47,754 nt of DNA from an uncultured Kiritimatiellota bacterium (GCA_944389545.1 CALXMT010000004.1:72201-119954), one strand, 5' to 3'. Positions 1-7,951 are shown, counted from the first letter of the stretch. Notes: generated from the sequence alone by a model not told the origin. Numbers and translations: made by a program.

Positions 1-744
1 TGGGACGCCATCTCCGGCACCTACCGCGCCATCACGCGAATCGACGCGGGGGACTTCCATTACGGTCCGCTTCTCGCCGGCGAAAGCAAGCTGCGCCTGT
101 TGCCGCCCCTGCGCCCGGGCATGGAGGCGCTGGAACTGGGCTGTGGCGAGGGCCAAAACTCCCTCTGGCTCGCCCGTCAGGGACTCCTTTGCACGGCCAT
201 CGACATCTCTGAAGGCCAGCTCGCCTACGCCCGCGCCGACGCCGCCAAGGCCGGGCTGGACGTCATCTTCCAGCGGTGCGCCATCGAGGACTTCGACACG
301 CCCGAGGCTACCTTTGACCTTATCACCAGCTCGCACGCCTTCGAGTTCCTGGACGACCCCTTCGCGCAGGTCGCCCGCGTGGCGCGGTGGCTGTGCCCCG
401 GCGGTTGGTTCGTGCTCTCCACCGTCCACCCCGTCTACAACGGCGAGTGGGTGAGCGTGGACGAGGACGACGGCTCCGAAACCTGGGGCCGTTTCCTGCC
501 CAGCTACTTCCATCCCGTCGACGACGTGCGCGAACAGCCCGAGGGCAAAGGCGCCCCCATCGCCAGCCGCGCTTGGCCCGTCAGCGCTTGGTTCAACGCC
601 TTCCGCGCCGCCGGCCTCACCGTCGAGCGTCTGGAGGAGCCGCCCGCCGACCCCGACCCGGCCTACGCCTCGGACGACTGGCTGGAGGCCTTCGACGAGT
701 GCGCCGCCATCCCCACCACCCTCATCCTCGTGGGCCGCAAATGA
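1..744 (+). CDS. SAM-dependent class I methyltransferase, 5' end outside window
   Basis: The reading frame is open from the first base and ends with TGA at 742-744, so the gene is cut by the left edge of the window and at least 247 codons are visible. About 40 residues in lies the SAM-binding motif I (ELGCGEGQNSLWLA), followed by an acidic strand end (AIDISEGQ) and a motif IV-like stretch (DLITSSHAFEFLDD). This is the Rossmann-fold layout of small-molecule or UbiE-like methyltransferases. The substrate cannot be read from the sequence. An in-frame TTG at position 100 is not the likely start, because the upstream frame (FHYGPLLAGE) continues coding-like sequence of the kind seen before motif I in such enzymes. 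The stop overlaps the next gene's start by ATGA, so the two are translationally coupled. Confidence 0.85.
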   Translation, partial: WDAISGTYRAITRIDAGDFHYGPLLAGESKLRLLPPLRPGMEALELGCGEGQNSLWLARQGLLCTAIDISEGQLAYARADAAKAGLDVIFQRCAIEDFDTPEATFDLITSSHAFEFLDDPFAQVARVARWLCPGGWFVLSTVHPVYNGEWVSVDEDDGSETWGRFLPSYFHPVDDVREQPEGKGAPIASRAWPVSAWFNAFRAAGLTVERLEEPPADPDPAYASDDWLEAFDECAAIPTTLILVGRK

Positions 745-1739
745 CCCCCGGCATCGAGGCCTGGCTCCGTGCCGCCGACCCCGCCCTCAAGGTCGGCCTT
801 CTCTCCCATCGGGCCGCGCTCCTCACCACCGGCGAGACCTCCGCCGAGGCCCTGCGCCGTGTCTTCGGCGACAACCTCCGCGCCCTCTTCGCGCCCGAAC
901 ATGGCTACTTCGGCCTTGCCGCCGCCGGCGAGCGCACCCACACGCTCCCGCACCCGCTCTGGGGCATCCCCATCCACTCCCTCTACGGCGAACTCCGCAA
1001 GCCCACGCCCGAGCTTCTGGCCGGCCTCGACCTTCTGGTCATCGACCTGCAGGACATCGGCGTCCGTTGCTACACCTACCTCGCCACGCTCAAACTCACC
1101 CTCGAGGCCTGCGCCGAAATCGGCCTCCCCTGCGTCGTCTGCGACCGTCCCATCCCCTGCCACGGTCTCCCCGACGGCCCCCCCGCCGACCCCGCGTGCT
1201 TCTCCTTCGTCGCCCCCTGCGCCCTGCCACTCGTCCACGGCCTCACCCACACCGAGGCCGCCGCCTGGCTCGGACTCCCCTACATCCCCGCGCCGCTCAC
1301 CCCTGGCCCCGAGGCCGACTTCCTCCCGCCCTCGCCCGCCATCCGTGACCGCGTCGCCGCGCGCCTCTATCCCGCCACCGTCTTCGCCGAGGCCTTGCCC
1401 CAGCTGGATGTCGACCGGGCCGGCCCCTGGGCCTGGCGCGTCCTTCGCGCACCTTGGATTGAAGGACCGGCCCTGGCCGAGGACCTCAACGCCCTTGGCC
1501 TTCCCGGCGTGCGCTTCTTCGACTTCACCCAGCCCGACCTCGGCGGCATCCGCCTCCATCTCACCGACAACGCCGCCTTCAAGCCCTGGTCCACCGCCTG
1601 TGCCATCCTCCGCGCCCTCCGCCGGCGTTATGGCGACGCCATGCTCTTCGACCATCCCCAGGCCCGCCCCGACTGGATGACCAAACTCACCGCCCTCCCC
1701 AATTGGCGCGACTGGCTCAGTGGAAGTTTGGAAGCTTAG
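741..1739 (+). CDS. DUF1343 / NamZ-like exo-beta-N-acetylmuramidase
   Basis: A 332-residue protein with the hallmarks of the DUF1343 family: an early FAPEHGYFG motif, WGIPIHSLYG, then LVIDLQDIGVRCYTY and VVCDRPIP. Characterised members (NamZ) release MurNAc from the non-reducing end of peptidoglycan fragments, so a role in wall recycling or scavenging is likely. There is no signal peptide; B. subtilis NamZ is exported, so this copy may act in the cytoplasm. It is shorter than the usual 380-420 residues. The final residues SGSLEA and the TAG stop are encoded by the GGAAGTTTGGAAGCTTAG repeat that opens the next spacer, so the native C-terminus may have been lost to a repeat insertion. The start overlaps the upstream methyltransferase stop (ATGA). 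Confidence 0.85.
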   Translation: MTPGIEAWLRAADPALKVGLLSHRAALLTTGETSAEALRRVFGDNLRALFAPEHGYFGLAAAGERTHTLPHPLWGIPIHSLYGELRKPTPELLAGLDLLVIDLQDIGVRCYTYLATLKLTLEACAEIGLPCVVCDRPIPCHGLPDGPPADPACFSFVAPCALPLVHGLTHTEAAAWLGLPYIPAPLTPGPEADFLPPSPAIRDRVAARLYPATVFAEALPQLDVDRAGPWAWRVLRAPWIEGPALAEDLNALGLPGVRFFDFTQPDLGGIRLHLTDNAAFKPWSTACAILRALRRRYGDAMLFDHPQARPDWMTKLTALPNWRDWLSGSLEA

Positions 1740-2445
1740 AGGCTTGGACAGGCCTCACGCTGCGCGGCTATCACAAAGGTCACGAAGAACCACCGTGCAG
1801 GCGCGAAGCGCCAAACCTTCCACGGCTAAGGGACACAAAGGATTTGGCTGATTAGCTGATTAGGAGATTGGCTGATTGGAAGGTATGGGGCGCTGCCCCA
1901 CACCCCGGCAGGGGGAGGGGCGCTGACGCGCCCCGGAGAACGGAGAACGGAGCGTGCAGGCCCAAAGGGCCAAACCTTCCACGGCCACGGAGAACAGAAT
2001 GCCCGACAAGCGGGCGACAGGCGAAATAGTTGTACAACGAGAAAGCCAAACTTCCAAGCATCCAAGCTTCCAAACTTCCACTTTCCCCTGCACCCCCGGC
2101 ACGTCTGCGACGTGCCATAACACGCCGCGGTAGGACCAATAGGACATATAGGACCTATAGGACGGGGCTCCATCGGAGGACTTCCAAAAACCAAAGCATG
2201 GCGTGCGAAGCCCGCCATGCCTCTACAGGCCCCCGGTCCGGACGTGCGCTTTTGCGCACGCACGGCCCGCCCCAGCGTCGCCTTCCTTTGTGTCCCTTGT
2301 GTCCCCTTGCGTTCTTTGTGGTAAATCCACACTGGCAGTCCTGCGTGCGCTAGCACGCCGCCCGTCTCTGTGACCCTCTGTATCCTCTGTGCCACTCTGT
2401 GTTCTTCCGAAATCTGCGGTTCCCTTCTGCGCCGACTTGATGGGG
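1740..2445. repeat. Composite palindromic repeat spacer
   Basis: There is no gene in this 0.7-kb spacer. It is one of the fullest copies of the composite element. In order it holds the purine tract, a CACAAAGG/GAAGAACCAC stretch, a 33-bp hairpin with GGCGC/GCGCC core (1793-1825), GCTGATTGG repeats (about 1848-1880), a GTGGGGC-type hairpin, a GGGGCGCTGACGCGCCCC palindrome, GGAGAACG 7-mers, a second core hairpin, another purine tract (about 2045-2080), a GGCACGTC/GACGTGCC hairpin (2098-2119), 9-bp AGGACCTAT repeats (about 2132-2162), a CATGGCG/CGCCATG hairpin, and a GTGCGCTAGCACGC palindrome before CTCTGTGNNN repeats. It separates convergent genes. Confidence 0.85.
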
Positions 2446-3171
2446 CTAGGCGAGGAGGCGGGGGCCGAAGAGGCGGAGGGCGTTGGCGGTGGTGAGGTCG
2501 GCGAGGGCGGGGAGGGTGAGGCCGCGGAGTTCGGCCAGGCAGGCCGCGGTGGCGGCGACGAAGGCCGGGCAATTGCGTTTGCCGCGGTGGGGCACGGGCG
2601 CGAGATAGGGCGAATCGGTCTCCACGAGCATGCGGTCGGCGGGGAGCCAGCGGGCGACCTCGCGCAGGGCATCGGCGTTGCGGAAGGTGAGGATGCCGGA
2701 GAGGGAGATGTAGTAGCCCAGGTCCAGACAGGCACGGGCGAGGGCCTTGTCGCCCGTGAAGGAGTGGATGACGCCCGTGCGGGGGAGGTCGGCCGCGCGC
2801 AGGGCCGTAAGGGTGAGGTCGTCGGCCTCGCGCGTATGGACGATGATGGGCAGGTCCCGCTCGCGGGCGAAGCCGGCCTGCAGGTCGAAGCGTTCGCGTT
2901 GGGCGTCGGCGGTCTCGGGGCCCTTCCAGTGGAAGTCGAAGCCCAGCTCACCGATGGCGACGAGACGGGGGCTTTCCGGCGGCGGGGTGGGGGGCGCGTC
3001 GTCCGACCAATCAAAGCCATACGCGAAGGGGGCGCCGGAGGCCGCGGCGGCGGCATTGAGTGCGGTCGAGCCGCCGACGGCCAGGACGCGTACGTCTGCG
3101 GCGGCGGCTTCGGCCAAGAGGGCGGCGGCATCGTCTTCGGGCTCGAAGTGGCAGTGGGTGTCGATGAGCAT
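2446..3171 (-). CDS. TatD family metal-dependent deoxyribonuclease
   Basis: This 241-residue protein has the ordered metal-binding motifs of the TatD amidohydrolase-fold nucleases: THCH at the N-terminus (residues 4-7), GELGFDFHW around residue 90, VHTREA, IHSFTG and ETDSPYL near the C-terminus. TatD enzymes are Mg-dependent 3'-5' exonucleases acting on single-stranded DNA or RNA in the cytoplasm; some homologues act on D-amino acid bonds. The length matches the family (about 250-260). The ATG is directly preceded on the minus strand by GCTGATTGG-type repeat sequence, and neither a ribosome-binding site nor a promoter is visible there. Confidence 0.92.
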   Translation of the reverse strand: MLIDTHCHFEPEDDAAALLAEAAAADVRVLAVGGSTALNAAAAASGAPFAYGFDWSDDAPPTPPPESPRLVAIGELGFDFHWKGPETADAQRERFDLQAGFARERDLPIIVHTREADDLTLTALRAADLPRTGVIHSFTGDKALARACLDLGYYISLSGILTFRNADALREVARWLPADRMLVETDSPYLAPVPHRGKRNCPAFVAATAACLAELRGLTLPALADLTTANALRLFGPRLLA

Positions 3172-3430
3172 GATTGGCTGATTGGCTGATTAGCTGATTG
3201 GCTGATTGGTGTTCTTGGTGGGGCGTGGCCCCACACCCCTACGATGGCAGATTAGCTGATTGGCTGATTGGTGTTCTTGGTGGGGCGTGGCCCCACACCC
3301 CTACGATGGCAGATTAGCTGATTGGCTGATTAGCTGATTGGAGGGGCGCTGGTGCGCCCCGAAGAACGGAAACGCTCACACGTTGGCGTTGGAGGCGTGC
3401 GCGGGGAAGCGTAACGGCAGAGGAGGCATC
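3172..3430. repeat. Repeat spacer with a 62-bp tandem duplication
   Basis: GCTGATTGG/GCTGATTAG repeats fill the start. A 62-bp unit runs from 3188 to 3249 and is repeated exactly at 3250-3311, with the first 20 bases of a third copy at 3312-3331. Each unit contains a GGGGCGTGGCCCCAC hairpin. A GGGGCGCTGGTGCGCCCC palindrome follows at about 3343-3360. The last 70 bases before the PEGA gene end are not recognised. Confidence 0.9.
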
Positions 3431-4765
3431 TTAGTGTTGCGCGCCCCAAGCCTCCAGGGCGCGCTGCAACGCCCCCTTGTCGTAGGTCGGGGCCTCGGCG
3501 GGGGTGAAGGTGCGGGTCATCCCGGGCTTCAGCTCGAGCGAGACGGTGCCGTCGCCGCCGTACTTGACGAGGACGCCGGAGTAGGTCTTGCCGTCCTTGG
3601 TGGTGAGGGTGAGGTTGGGCTTGAAGGTCAGCTTCTCGCGCAGGGTCAGGGTCTGCGCGGCGGTGATGTCGACCGTCTTGGTGAGGTCGGCGTAGCCGTA
3701 GGCCTTGAGGGTGAGGGTGTGCTTGCCGGGGGGCAACTGAACCGTGGCGAGCTGCGAGGTGTAACCGTCCTTGCCGGGCTTGGTGGTGAGGAGGCGTTCC
3801 TCGCCCTCCCAGACCTCGACGGCGCCGGGCTGGGTCTGAACGGCGAGGGTGCCGCGGATGATGCTCAGGCGAAACTCCTCGGCGCGGCTCTCGCCGGCCC
3901 CGACGGTGACGGTGCGCTCGGCCTGGGCGTAACCGTAGCGTTCCACGCGAATGGTGTGGGTGCCGGCGGGCAGGTCTTTGAGGGTGAGGTCGCTCTCGCC
4001 GCGGAAGACCCCATCGACATAGACGCGTGCGCCGATGGGCAGGGTGGTGACGGTGAGGCCGGCGGGGAGGCGTTCCAGCGGCAACGAGAGCGTCGCCTCC
4101 TGCCCGGCGTCCAGGGTGAGCGCGTGGGTGAGTGTGCGGTAACCGCTCTGGCTGAAGGTCACTTCGTGCTTGCCGGGACGGATCTTACGGAGGGTGAGCG
4201 GCGTCTGGCCCTGCGGCACGCCGTCCAGCAAGACCGTTGCGCCGGCGGGCTCGCTCGCCAGGTCCAGGGTCGCGGTGGAGGAGGTGAGCGCGGCATCCAC
4301 AACCTTCGGTTTGCCGTCGCTCAGGTCCAGGCGGAGGGTGCGCTCCAGGAAGCCCTCGGCACGGAAGGTGATGCGATAGGCCCGGGGTTCATTGAAGAAG
4401 AGGTGGCAGGGCACGGTGCCGCGTTCGGCGCCGTCGCAGAGCACCACGGCGGGCACCTCCCCGCGGAAGAGCACGGGGATGGGCGCGCGCTCCAACGCGA
4501 TCTCGATGGTCGAGCTGTCGCTCGGGGAGGGGGTGATCGTGCGCCACTGGGTCACGTAGCCCGGTTCGGAGACGCGCAGGAGGGCGGGCTTCCCGGTGGG
4601 CAGGTCGATCTGAAAGAGGTCGCTGCGGCCCTCGGGCACATGGTTCACGCTCAGCGTGGCGGTGGGCTTCACGCGGATGGTGCGGTGCTCGGTGGGCGGC
4701 GGCTCATCGGCCCGCAGGGGCACAGCGAGCGCCAGAGCGAGTGCGAGACAGGCGAGGATACGCAT
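3431..4765 (-). CDS. Secreted PEGA-domain repeat protein
   Basis: A 444-residue protein with an N-terminal signal peptide (MRILACLALALALAVPLRA) and at least three PEGA-type beta repeats, recognisable by the spaced pattern PAGATVLLDG, then PGKHEVTFSQSGY, at about residues 205-250, 250-300 and 305-365. PEGA domains are surface or periplasmic beta modules, often found next to FHA, kinase or TPR proteins; no catalytic motif is visible. The final 60 residues (LTTKDGKTYSGVLVKYGGDG) are a different beta segment. The start ATG shares one base with the stop of the upstream FHA gene (TGATG), so the two are probably translated together and may function together in the envelope. Confidence 0.85.
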   Translation of the reverse strand: MRILACLALALALAVPLRADEPPPTEHRTIRVKPTATLSVNHVPEGRSDLFQIDLPTGKPALLRVSEPGYVTQWRTITPSPSDSSTIEIALERAPIPVLFRGEVPAVVLCDGAERGTVPCHLFFNEPRAYRITFRAEGFLERTLRLDLSDGKPKVVDAALTSSTATLDLASEPAGATVLLDGVPQGQTPLTLRKIRPGKHEVTFSQSGYRTLTHALTLDAGQEATLSLPLERLPAGLTVTTLPIGARVYVDGVFRGESDLTLKDLPAGTHTIRVERYGYAQAERTVTVGAGESRAEEFRLSIIRGTLAVQTQPGAVEVWEGEERLLTTKPGKDGYTSQLATVQLPPGKHTLTLKAYGYADLTKTVDITAAQTLTLREKLTFKPNLTLTTKDGKTYSGVLVKYGGDGTVSLELKPGMTRTFTPAEAPTYDKGALQRALEAWGAQH

Positions 4766-6159
4766 CAGCGGCCCCCTTTCTTGAGGTTCTCCAGGGTCAG
4801 CAGACGGATTTGCGCGGCCTCATGGCGGGCGTCCTCGCGGTCGGGGATCAAGCGCAAAACCCGCTGCAGGAGGCGTGCGGCATCGTCCAAGCGCCCGGTG
4901 TTCTCGGCCTGTTCCACCTGGAAGCGCAGGTCGTTGTAGCGCTGATCCAGGAGGGCCTCGGCCTCGTCCAAGCCCCGCGTCAAGTCGGCCGCGAAGTCGG
5001 GCTTTGGATTCAGCGTCTCGAGGTAGGAGAGCCCCTGTCGATAGGCCTGGACGCTTTGGAAGAGTTCGTTTTCGGCGCCGTCGCGCTGTTCCCAATGGCG
5101 GCGGGCGAGCGCCAGTTGCTCCTGGGCCAGGACGCGCAACTCCTCAACGGAATACTGCGTGGCAATCGCGCCGAGCGCCGTCCGGGCGAACTCCTCCAAC
5201 TGCGCGCAGTAGGTGTCAAAGGCGCGGTTCGAGGTGTTTTCCGCCGTGCGCGTCCAGACCTCCGTGCCCACGGCCAAGGTCAGCGTGCTCCGATTTAACG
5301 TGCCGTCCGTGCTCTGCTGGGGCGTAAGGGCCGGGATGCCGGCGTAACCCGAGCCCAACACGGTGCGGCGGAGCGCCGCCTGGGCGTCCGCGTCAAGCTT
5401 CTTCTGCTTGGCGTAAGAGCGGTCGTCCATGCCCAAATCCACGATATCCAGCGCCAACGTCCCCGTGTTGTCGTAGGTCAAGATATAGCGGTAGAGGGAG
5501 GTGTCGTTGATCTTCAGCCGCTCGTAGTGGAATTCGAAGGGCTGCTCGGCCGGGGTTTGCAGGGTGCGCATCTGCTCCTCCGTGGGCGCATCCGTCGCCA
5601 TGAAGAGGCGTACGCCCACAGCCAGGCAGACGAGCGCCGCCACGCCCACGGCCAATCCCGCCAAGAGTCCCTTGCGCGGGCCGTTCGCGGCGGGCTTCTC
5701 GTCGGAGAGGCCCAGGTCGATGGGGCCCTCCGGCGCGGCCTCCTTCGGCGTGGCCTCCGCTTCCGGCGTCGGCGGCAGGGGCGAGACCGGGCTGGGCGCG
5801 GGCGGCGTTTCCGGCGTGGGCGGCGGGGTGGGGGCGGTGGTGGCCCCCGGCGCGGCGTCTTCAAGCGTCACGCGCAGGCCCGTCTCGCCCACCGTCACCA
5901 CATCCCCCGGCGCCATCGCCGTGGGTTCCGCACCCAAAGGCGTCCCATTCAAAGACGTCCCGTTCGAGGATCCCAAGTCCTGCACCATCGCCCGGTCGCC
6001 TTCCAGGAAGAACCGGCAATGGAGACGCGAGAGCATCCCATCAGACAACTTGAGGTCCGCCATGCGCGACGACCGCCCCAGCGTCGCCCCTTCGGGCGCC
6101 ACCTCCAGCCGCCGGCCCATCTCGGGCCCCGTGATGACCGTCAAAACAATCCGTTTCAT
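4765..6159 (-). CDS. FHA-domain transmembrane protein
   Basis: The 464-residue protein begins with a forkhead-associated domain (residues 5-95) with the phosphothreonine-binding signatures GRSS, SRLHCRF and DLGSSNGTSLNG. A proline-rich linker follows (about 105-150), then one membrane helix (LLAGLAVGVAALVCLAVGVR, about 165-185), and a C-terminal region of about 275 residues that ends in helical, TPR-like sequence. The FHA domain should face the cytoplasm and read Ser/Thr phosphorylation, with the remainder outside the membrane. It is co-transcribed with the PEGA gene. The ATG lies only six bases downstream of a TGGTAAACT extended -10, so the mRNA is probably leaderless. No kinase gene is present in the window. 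Confidence 0.85.
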   Translation of the reverse strand: MKRIVLTVITGPEMGRRLEVAPEGATLGRSSRMADLKLSDGMLSRLHCRFFLEGDRAMVQDLGSSNGTSLNGTPLGAEPTAMAPGDVVTVGETGLRVTLEDAAPGATTAPTPPPTPETPPAPSPVSPLPPTPEAEATPKEAAPEGPIDLGLSDEKPAANGPRKGLLAGLAVGVAALVCLAVGVRLFMATDAPTEEQMRTLQTPAEQPFEFHYERLKINDTSLYRYILTYDNTGTLALDIVDLGMDDRSYAKQKKLDADAQAALRRTVLGSGYAGIPALTPQQSTDGTLNRSTLTLAVGTEVWTRTAENTSNRAFDTYCAQLEEFARTALGAIATQYSVEELRVLAQEQLALARRHWEQRDGAENELFQSVQAYRQGLSYLETLNPKPDFAADLTRGLDEAEALLDQRYNDLRFQVEQAENTGRLDDAARLLQRVLRLIPDREDARHEAAQIRLLTLENLKKGGR

Positions 6160-6165
6160 AGAACT

Positions 6166-6194
6166 AGTTTACCATATCTTCCCCGTAACAGGAA
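6166..6194 (-). promoter_or_regulatory. Extended -10 promoter of FHA-PEGA operon
   Basis: Reading the minus strand: weak -35 TTCCTG, 17 bases, then TGG directly before -10 TAAACT (6166-6171). The ATG at 6159 begins after six more bases, which puts the expected transcription start at or next to the start codon. Confidence 0.6.
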
Positions 6195-6873
6195 GCTTGG
6201 AAGTTTGGAGGCTTGGAGGCCTGGACAGACCTCACGCTGCGCGGCTATCACGAAGGACACGAAGAACCACGAAGGGACACAAAGGAAGTCGACGCAGGGG
6301 AACCGCCGATTACGCCGATTGGAGCCGATTAGGGGCCGGCTACCGCCGGCAGGACTACCAGGAAAGGGAACCGCAGATTGCGCAGATTTTGAGCAGATTA
6401 AGGGCGTGCTAGCGCACGCTGACTGCCAGTGTGTTTTGGGAATCACAAAGGACACAAAGCACGACGCTGGGGCGGGCCGTGCGTGCGCGCAAGGCGCACG
6501 TCCGGCCCGAAGGGCCTGTAGGGCATGGCGGGCTTCGCACGCCATGCTTTGGGGAGAGGGGCGCTGACGCGCCCACGGCCCGGCACAGCGCGTTCAGGAG
6601 ATGCAGGAGATTCAGGAGATGCAGGAGCGCGGCTGACGCCGCTTTGCACAACGGTTTCGCCTGTCGCCCCGCAGGGGCGCTCCGTGGCCGTGGAAGGTTT
6701 GGCCCTTCGGGCCTGCACGCTCCGTTCTCTGTTCTCCGTTCTCCGGGGCGGCTCTGCCGCCCCTTGGCAGTCCTGCCGGCGGTAGCCGGCCCCAAATCTG
6801 CTCAAAATCTGCGCAATCTGCGGTTCCCTACGGCGTTGGTGGCCAGGTGTTTCCCCACTGTTTGTCTCAACAG
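6195..6873. repeat. Composite palindromic repeat spacer
   Basis: There is no gene. The spacer starts with the GGAAGCTTGG purine tract, then CCTCACGCTGCGCGGC, CACGAAGGACACGAAG stretches, GGAACCGC..GATT repeats, a GTGCTAGCGCAC palindrome (about 6405-6418), a GGCCCGAAGGGCC hairpin, GGCATGGCG/CGCCATG hairpin (6523-6545), the GGGGCGCTGACGCGCCC palindrome, 9-bp CAGGAGATG repeats (6595-6628), a GCGGCTGACGCCGC hairpin, TCGCCCCGCAGGGGCG (6664-6679), the 33-bp core hairpin (about 6685-6717) and GTTCTCC/GTTCTCT 7-mers. The element runs in the same module order as in other spacers. Confidence 0.8.
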
Positions 6874-6905
6874 AAAAGGGCGGGGTTGGACACCCACGCC
6901 CTTTT
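6874..6905 (-). terminator. Terminator after the small membrane-protein pair
   Basis: AAAAGGGCG (6874-6882) pairs with CGCCCTTTT (6897-6905), with an inner GGGT/ACCC extension. Read on the minus strand it ends in TTTTC. It lies 25 bases past the stop of the gene ending at 6931. Confidence 0.7.
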
Positions 6906-6930
6906 CGTGTCATGGCCGAGATTGTGTCAA

Positions 6931-7335
6931 TCAAAAGGCCCGGCGCAACAAATACTGCAGATACGAACGGTCGTCAACGAACTCGCCCTTGGGTTCGCCG
7001 TTCTTCTCCTCGACCTTGACGACCGCGGATGTGAACTCAGCCCCATTCACGCGATAGGTGACCAAGAAGTATTCCGCGTTGTCCTTGTCCTTGCCGATTT
7101 GGGTGACGTCCTCGACGGTGAAGAAGTCGCGATAGAGCTTGACGTCCGTGCTCTTGTCATCCGCCTTCTCCATCATCTTCTTGAGGTCCTTCTCCGCTTC
7201 GTCAAAGGGCTCGTAGATCAAGTTCTCGGCGACCTCGGCGTTGGAGGTGACGCACAGGTCGATCACAATCCACGCAACGATGGCCACGACGATGGCGCCA
7301 ACGATGGAACCGGCGATAATCCATGCTTTTTTCAT
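6931..7335 (-). CDS. Small single-pass membrane protein, function unknown
   Basis: A 134-residue protein of unknown family. It has one N-terminal membrane helix (about residues 4-27, MKKAWIIAGSIVGAIVVAIV) and a charged soluble domain of about 105 residues. The segment DFFTVEDVTQIGKDKDNAEY resembles DLFSVEKITPIMEGKGERGE in the gene just upstream, and both are followed by beta-strand-like sequence, so the two are diverged paralogues. A good ribosome-binding site (GGAAGGAG) precedes the ATG. The gap to the upstream gene is only 18 bases, so they form an operon. Confidence 0.75.
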   Translation of the reverse strand: MKKAWIIAGSIVGAIVVAIVAWIVIDLCVTSNAEVAENLIYEPFDEAEKDLKKMMEKADDKSTDVKLYRDFFTVEDVTQIGKDKDNAEYFLVTYRVNGAEFTSAVVKVEEKNGEPKGEFVDDRSYLQYLLRRAF

Positions 7336-7353
7336 TGCAGTGCTCCTTCCCGG

Positions 7354-7854
7354 TTACTTCAAGTTAAGCGCTTTGACTTGATCGAACAAGGCCGGCGCGT
7401 GGGAGAGCTCAATCGTGCGGCCTTTGTCGTCCTTTGTCATCATGGCTACGCCGGATTGGAGGTCGCCGCCGCAGGTGCGAATCGTGAAGACGTAAACATT
7501 GAACTCGCCTCTTTCGCCCTTGCCCTCCATGATCGGCGTGATCTTCTCGACGGAGAAGAGGTCGGTGTTGGCGTGATACTCCTCTTCCATGATGCGATAG
7601 AGCTCGTCTTCGATGCGGGTCTTGTTGTTGGGGATGAAGGCCCAGACAATCAAGCCGGCAATGAGCAGGACGATGACGCCGAGGATGGAGAGGCCGATCG
7701 CCTTGCCCTTGCTTACAGGGGCCTTGGGGGGCGTGGGGGCGCTTTGAGGGGGAGGCGTGGGGGCCGTATCGGTGGGGGCTCCGGTGGGTGCACCGCAGGC
7801 CGGGCAGGCCACGGCGCCATCAGGCACTTCTTTGCCGCATTTGCCGCAAAACAT
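7354..7854 (-). CDS. Zinc-ribbon membrane protein
   Basis: The 166-residue protein starts with a zinc ribbon (MFCGKCGKEVPDGAVACPAC: CxxC, then a second CxxC), followed by a proline-rich linker, one membrane helix (IGLSILGVIVLLIAGLIVW, about residues 60-80) and a soluble domain resembling that of the downstream gene. This start was chosen over an upstream in-frame ATG at 7980 because it has a strong ribosome-binding site (AAAGGAG), begins directly with the zinc ribbon, and because the promoter would lie inside the longer frame. Zinc-ribbon plus membrane-helix proteins of this kind are common and mostly uncharacterised. Confidence 0.78.
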   Translation of the reverse strand: MFCGKCGKEVPDGAVACPACGAPTGAPTDTAPTPPPQSAPTPPKAPVSKGKAIGLSILGVIVLLIAGLIVWAFIPNNKTRIEDELYRIMEEEYHANTDLFSVEKITPIMEGKGERGEFNVYVFTIRTCGGDLQSGVAMMTKDDKGRTIELSHAPALFDQVKALNLK

Positions 7855-7951
7855 CGTTTGCTCCTTTCGTTCTCCCATCACGTACCCTGGCGCGGCCGAC
7901 CACGCGGTCAAGTCCGTCCAAAGCCCGCAACCGGGTGCCGAAGACAATATT

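Noticed and set aside
387-740. Longer start for the NamZ-like gene
   Set aside because: The upstream extension is an Arg/Pro-rich shadow of the methyltransferase in another frame. The ATG at 741 gives the family's normal beginning.
3188-3331. CRISPR-like or satellite origin array
   Set aside because: It is a plain 62-bp tandem duplication of spacer repeat modules without variable spacers.
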